Positions 58,642 to 64,000 of a stretch of DNA of 64,000 nucleotides are shown here, in pieces (position 1 is the stretch's first letter; each line of letters opens with the position of its first letter). Source of the DNA: Ignelater luminosus (Eukaryota > Arthropoda > Insecta > Coleoptera > Elateridae); assembly GCA_011009095.1 (NCBI GenBank), contig VTPC01090711.1, positions 172,666 through 236,665 on the forward strand, read 5' to 3'. The notes beneath the pieces are model-generated. The model saw nothing but the letters and a program-made list of their open reading frames with translations, did no database searches and was not told where the DNA came from. The position numbers and the translations under genes were made by a program.

Positions 58642-60179
58642 CTTTTATTTATATAAAATTGGAATTAATAAAAATCTTTAAGAACTTCACGTTTATATTT
58701 ATTATATCTAATAAAAGAGAATTACCATATGCTCTATTAGTTTCTAATGAACATTGAACTACACTGTTACATATGGTAGCGTTGCGTCGTGGACAGAACC
58801 AGGCCATCTGACCACTACATTCAAAACTTACAAATTTGAATCACATATCATTTGAGGGTTAATTGAAAAGTATGACTTTCTATTACTGAATCTTCCACCG
58901 TCGTTGTCTCCTAGAATGAGAAAGAATAGTGTACGATAAAATAGAATCAAGGACCAAATAATACCCGGAGATTGCACTTTGATGGGTGATGTGGGATGTG
59001 TGCCTGTTCGGGTAAAACTGTATAGAAAGAGCGTAATGTGTGAGCCCCTTTAGGTCTAAATGCCCTTCAGTAGAATATAGTAAGCCTACACACGTGGGAA
59101 ACTAACTTATTGTAGAATTGTATAACGTAAGGTTTGTTGATTTTATTAATAATAATATCGTGATTTGAACACTTACATATAAGTAGGATGCTGTAGTTGT
59201 TCTTCAATCATTTCCAAAACATATGAAACGCATTTCTTTGTAAGCAGAATCGTCTTCAAACACTACTTGCATTTAAAGTATCGAAATTTTCTTTCTTTGA
59301 TGTACATATTTGTTGCGATAAACCATTTTCTACGAAATCCCGACAAAATACATTTCTGCAAATTAATTTTGAATTGCATTAGGCTCAGTCTACTCTATAG
59401 CATAGTAAATAAAGTAAGTAAATGACAGACTAATCATAATTCAATAGTTGATGCAAAATCTTCAAAATAAACAAAACCTCCTATTAAGCCCTAATCTTTG
59501 TATTAAGCTAAAATGATCAGTTTTTAATGTTCGGGTTTTCTTCTATTAGTTGCTCTAAAAATGTGTTTTAGGTCTATTTTTAAATATTTCATTTCCTATG
59601 ACGATTTCTTTTATTTTTAAATCAATTAGCACTAATTGGCTTGGCTTAGTAATATAATGCAGCCTCTGTTGATACTGTTTTGTAAACAATTGTAGTTTTA
59701 ATTGCTGCTATCCTTTGAACGCCTATAAGAGTTTCTTTATTTGCTTAACTTTCAGGTTGAATTATGATTTCGTATAGTAAATCGATTGATTTCTAAATTT
59801 GGCAGCTGCTGTTAATTTATTTCAGATTTCCTTGTCTTTTGCTGTTAATAATATTCGCAATGGCCGTTTTTTGATAATTTATTGCCTATGATTACGCCTA
59901 AATATTTTGTTTTTCTTTGTGTTATATATTTCTTCTTGGAATAAACAACACCACTTGCTTAAATCAAGCTTTACTTATTCATTAAAGTGTATAACTACAC
60001 TTGTATTATTGCGAGCTAGCTTAAGGTATTGATGATTCCGGTGACTGTACCCGAATGAGCAGGTATCGCCTATTCTCATCCTGGCACGAACTCCCTGCTG
60101 CTTAGGGTAGTTGTCCTTAACGGTATACTACACTTTGCAATATTGTTCAACAAAAACTTGAGTTTGTCTTGTTTAGATG
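58642..60179. other. AT-rich, no gene recognised
   Basis: The part at 59940-60130 is less AT-rich and resembles an LTR or MITE end in texture, but no partner was found. Confidence 0.3.
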
Positions 60180-60430
60180 TTTTGCCAAACAAGATTGACT
60201 TCTTTTAGGTACATTAAAAAAGTAGATTTTTTATCTTTAACCCAGTTGCATTGCATTTAGATTTCTAGACTTTTAAGTGCTTGGATTTAACAAAAAAATG
60301 TTGTTTCATCTACAAAGCTATGACTTTACAATTTTCTGGTAATTTTATTCGGTGAATAGATTCAAAGAATAAGTTGGGTCTGAATGAGAACCTTGAGCGC
60401 AACCTCTTTCAAATCTTTAATTTTAACACA
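60180..60430 (-). pseudogene. weak non-LTR reverse transcriptase remnant
   Basis: The minus strand reads ERGCAQGSHSDPTYSLNLF (about 60355-60410), resembling the V..G+PQGS.LGP.LF RT box. About 75 bp further, in another frame, SFVDETTFFC (about 60290-60320) is in the place of YADDTT. The spacing and order are right for a Jockey/CR1-like RT with part of the linker lost. Nothing upstream confirms it. Confidence 0.45.
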
Positions 60431-61929
60431 AGCAATTTTGTCTTGAAAATAATTCTTAATAAGATTAAAGGAAGCTTTTTGGGAACTTTATATTCTTTTT
60501 TAAGTTCTTTAAATTATTCTCATTAAAGGTATTTTTGAATAAAGAGGATAGAAAGTTTACTGTCTTCTCACTATTGAAATAGAGCGCATTCTTTCGATAA
60601 CGACAGTTCATGATAGAGTTATCAAAACACAGAAGGATTTTTATATCTTGGCATAATTGCCAGAAAAAATAATTTGAAAAGACCTTTAGATGTTTTTTGC
60701 TTGAAAATATAATTCATTTTGATTAATCGCTAGGCTATAAAAACCAATGAGTAATTTTCCTTCTTCGTTGCTTTTAGAGGTTTTAACTTTCATTTTTCTT
60801 TGGAAGGCATTCTGCTTTAATTAAAAATGTGGAATTTCAAGATGCCTTTGGAAATAGTGATGAAGACAGATGTGACATGCCACTTGGCTAACTCGGCAGG
60901 TCGGAGACAGGGTGGTTAGACGGTGTACTCCTTTGGTAACTTAATATATTAATAATTAAGATAAATAGAAAAATCGGTCAAAACAATGGGCGCCAATGAT
61001 GAATAAGACTGTACCTAATTAGCAAAACCTTCTCATAAACCAACCGGACCTTTTGGCAAGCTCATAAGATTTGTTAATACTTTCTTTACATTTAAGAGAA
61101 GTGAACTCGAATGGTAGATTGAAGTTTGCTTTACTTGTGTTCTGGACAGTGTCAGACTCCCAATGCTTTACACCTTATACAGTGTGCCCATTTTATCTCT
61201 TCCGATCGTTTGGTTGAAATATTAAAATAGCAGGTTGATGTGAATTTAAAACTTGAGAATTTCATTATATTCGTTTGATATTAACAGAAACTTTGATATT
61301 CGTTTTCTAAAAACATGTATTACTATTTGGTTACACGGAATAACTGCTCGTAGATCGTCAGATATATAATGAGCACAGTGTACGTATAAGTACTTCAAGC
61401 AAAAACATCCAAACACAAGGATATATATTAGCAAATATGTTTTGTAAACAAAATAAAAGCAAACGAAAAAATCTGACTTCTTTAAAGAATGCACATAGCT
61501 TAAATAAAATAATAAAAACAGAACTCGCTAACAGCAACAGTTGCTACACTAGTGACCTAAATTTAAATACTTTAGCGTTAATGCAAGATTCGTAATACAA
61601 AATTCTTATTTTAACAATTCGTAAAGCAAAAGCTTGTTTAATTTATATTTTGGTAAGAAGCTCTGTAGGTAAGCTAATTTGTTTAGATGTTAAAGAAATT
61701 TCCTAAGAGAATGAACAAAATTACAATACAATGCAAAAGTCTGAACTTACGCAAGGCTGTGCAAGGCTAGGTTGATAATTAGTCGGCCTAGGCTAGATAT
61801 GGCGTTACTAGTACCACAACAGTGTTGTTATTCGTAAATACTAACCTTGAAACGACTGCTTGACAATTGTCAGCCAGCTGCGTCAATTAGTTTGTGTTTA
61901 ACAATCATTGAAAGTGAGCAACTTCTACA
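60431..61929. other. AT-rich, no gene recognised
   Basis: No coding frame with recognisable content. The frame at 61246-61494 (-) is hydrophobic and of low complexity and is not supported. Confidence 0.3.
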
Positions 61930-63000
61930 TTTTTACAGAAATGAATAAATCGTACGAACATTTTTGATGATGAGCATCCAGGCCGTCCAAATGAGGTTAC
62001 CACGCCCAGGGCCGACTGAAGAGCCGGGTTTGCGGGGCAACTGCCCAGGGCCCCGCGCGTTGAGAAAAAAATAATTAATTCTTTGTATGGATATGTTCAG
62101 AATAAATAAAATTTCTAATTTTTTCTAAATATTTAAAATAAACAAATTAGACTATGTCTGAAGACGCAGTGTGTTTCTTCTTTTTTTATTTTAAGGGCCC
62201 CGCAAAATTCTGCTGTCCTGAGCCCCGCAAAACTTCCAACCGGCCCTGACCACGCCAGAAATGGTCGATAAAATTCATGGAGAAATAATCGACGATCGAC
62301 GAATGACTAAGTGCGAGATAGCATCTCAACGGAACGGGTACTCAACATTTTGCACGAATATTCGGGAATGGGAAAGCTCTCTGCCAGATGGGTGCCGCAT
62401 TTGCTCTCTGTCGATAACAAACGCGTTCGTCTGACCATTTCGGAGGAGCGTTTAGCCATGTTCAATCGCGATAAGATGGACCTTTTACGCTGTTTCGTAA
62501 CCGTGGACGAAACATAGATTCATTGCAACACACCAGAGACCAAGGAGCAGTTGAAACAGTGGACAGCTCCTGGCGAATCGAACCGAAGAAAGCCAAGGTG
62601 TGTTTGTCGGCAAACAAAATCATGACCACAGTTTTTTGGGATGCGAACGGTATCATTCACATCGATTACCTTGAAAAGGTCAAAACGATCAAGGGAGTAT
62701 GCTATGCAGAGCTGTTAGACCGATTTGACGCTGATTGAAGCGAAAGCGACCGCATTTGTCGAATTGATTTTTCATCCGCCATATTTTTTTGATTTGGCCC
62801 CAATCGACTGTTATCTATTCTAAGACTTAAAGAAATAGCTCGGTGGTAAGAGATTTGGGTCGGATAAGGAGGTCATCGCTGAAACAAAAACCTATTTTGA
62901 GGGCTTCCAGAAATCATATTTCTCGGAGGGCATCGAAAAACTGGAGTATTGTTGGACGATAATGATAAATCGGAGATGAAGCATTTTAACAGCGGTTTCT
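61930..63000 (+). pseudogene. mariner transposase, dead copy with a nested insertion
   Basis: Plus-strand blocks: IFDDEHPGRPNEVTTP, then after the hAT-type insert EMVDKIHGEIIDDRRMTKCE, GKLSARWVPHLLSVDNKRVR and CFVTVDET followed by a stop (62311-62520). Next are IEPKKAKVCLSANKIMTTVF, WDANGIIHIDYLEKV and CYAELLDRFDAD (62577-62738). After a frame change come TAFVELIFHPPYFFDLAPID, LGGKRFGSDKEVIAE and EGFQKSYFSEGIEKLEYCW. Between LLDRFDAD and the HPPY segment the stretch that normally holds the second catalytic Asp (the HDNA..H motif) is missing. The N-terminal helix-turn-helix half is mostly lost. It is related to, but clearly diverged from, the mariner at 1-866. Confidence 0.88.
61999..62256. 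mobile_element. 242-bp hAT-type nonautonomous element with 8-bp target duplication
   Basis: The insert at 62007-62248 begins CAGGGCCGACTG and ends CGGCCCTG, giving terminal inverted repeats CAGGGCCG (8 of 8), with weaker similarity inwards. It is flanked by exact direct repeats ACCACGCC at 61999-62006 and 62249-62256. An 8-bp duplication and CAGGG termini are characteristic of the hAT superfamily. Subterminal GGGGC/GCCCC words (for example TGCGGGGC and GGGCCCCGC) occur near both ends. Removing the insert and one repeat copy puts the mariner segments back into one frame, which shows it landed in the mariner coding region. Confidence 0.92.
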
Positions 63001-64000
63001 TTGCGGCGAGATCAGATTCCCTACGTTGTAGATTTTGCTCTAAATAAAACGACTCGGAAAGCACAAAAAAAGCCGAATTTTAGATTCGCGAACAAGGGTC
63101 GCTCTTGATAATTGCTGAGAATTCCCTTAAATTCAAGGGATCGAGAGATTGTAACGAAATGTACTCTCCGCTTGCATAAAGGGGCAAAAATGCTTTTCAT
63201 TGGAAAATCAAAGCGGTCGTGCAATTTCTCATTGGGTAATTGAAAGTAAGGGTTACAAGCTAAGACAAGAAATTTAACAAAAACCTCTCTCACCCTACTG
63301 TCGGCTATAAATCGTCTGGGTTTGACGTTTCTAAAAGGTGATTTCAGTAGAAAAGAATACAAGTTTGATTATGACAAAATTTAAAATAAAAAAATGTATC
63401 TGTAATCAGGAGAGAATTCTAAGTTGATTTCATATATGGTATAACATGTCGTGTAAAGTTACGGGAACATGGCAACATACCAACAAACAGAATGTACGAA
63501 TTCAGAAACGAAATTTTTAAATTTCCTCAATAAGAACTGAATTTCTAGATACTATAAGGTTTTTAGTATTTGAAATCATTTTAACAGGAAATTAGAGGCA
63601 GTAAAAATGAATTCACGCTTTACTTCGCCTCGACAATGGGGCACCTGTTAAGATTGATTGCGTCTAAAATTTTAGAAATAAAAGAAGGAAATTGTATTTT
63701 GCAGACAAATTGAATCTTAAAAATAGTATTAAGAATGATTTGATTTTTACATTTAAGAGAAGCACAAAGCATACAGGAAGCTCTAGACGCTGTGAATAAA
63801 AGAGGAATTCGCTAGCATATAGTTTTTTTTTCAAACAATTTCATGTGTATTACTGAAGCAATTTTGCAGGTTGAAAGCAAAGGGTTTTTATTAAACGAAA
63901 GTGTTGATATTCTGCAGGGGGTTCACCGTAAAAAAGGTTTTGTACATGACATCTGAAAAAAAAAGTGTTTGAATGGGAATGTATCATCTATCGTAAAATC
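63001..64000. other. AT-rich, no gene recognised
   Basis: No convincing coding frame. The frame at 63021-63362 (-) overlaps the end of the mariner remnant and has no motif. Confidence 0.35.

Noticed and set aside
1..64000. CRISPR arrays, prokaryotic operons, rRNA or tRNA genes
   Set aside because: No short repeat-spacer pattern, no ribosome-binding-site-driven gene clusters and no cloverleaf with A and B boxes could be recognised; the tandem arrays have no unique spacers.

Overview
The window looks like insect nuclear DNA, probably from a repeat-rich, AT-rich genome; beetle or hemipteran is a guess. The reasons are introns with GT..AG borders, mariner, Tc1, pogo, hAT, BEL/Pao, Ty3/gypsy and several non-LTR families, and no prokaryotic operon structure. 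Almost every open frame in the window is either a shadow or part of a decayed transposable element.

Two cellular genes can be supported. The first (2463-11239, + strand) is a complete four-exon gene for a 361-residue tandem C2-domain, synaptotagmin-like protein without the usual calcium-binding aspartates. Its 7.5-kb third intron carries a 5.4-kb degenerate tandem array of about 153-bp units. The second is a single first coding exon (42984-43055, + strand) encoding a signal peptide and ending at a GTGAGT donor; the rest of that gene was not found.

Layout: 1-866 mariner cut by the window edge; 2463-11239 C2 gene; 12950-18590 LINE pieces (Jockey-like and RTE-like); 20070-24310 a BEL/Pao gag split by a LINE of the GSAGG type; 24900-27850 an almost full-length LINE with endonuclease and RT; 28000-28660 a YqaJ-like nuclease remnant; 29010-30570 an RNase H-bearing LINE; 30820-31300 a Tc1-like remnant; 32540-32970 a Jockey-like piece; 36033-41899 a long-terminal-inverted-repeat element; 42984 the signal-peptide exon; 44930-45600 a GC-rich repetitive patch; 46025-51110 a gypsy element split by a 3.6-kb LINE with a 13-bp target duplication; 54480-57660 a plus-strand LINE broken by three later events; 58240-58639 a pogo/Tigger-type MITE; 61930-63000 a dead mariner with a 242-bp hAT-type element inside it.

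The most interesting object is the 5.8-kb element at 36033-41899. It has about 400-bp terminal inverted repeats, a matching 10-bp direct repeat at each edge, a decayed Ulp1/C48 cysteine-protease motif, and two unrelated internal tandem arrays, one of which also makes up the right terminal repeat. This combination fits a Mutator-like or Foldback-like DNA transposon, but no transposase was recognised. The nested insertions, several with visible target-site duplications, give a relative order of events: the host elements are mariner, gypsy, Pao and a LINE, and the younger ones are hAT, LINE and LINE.
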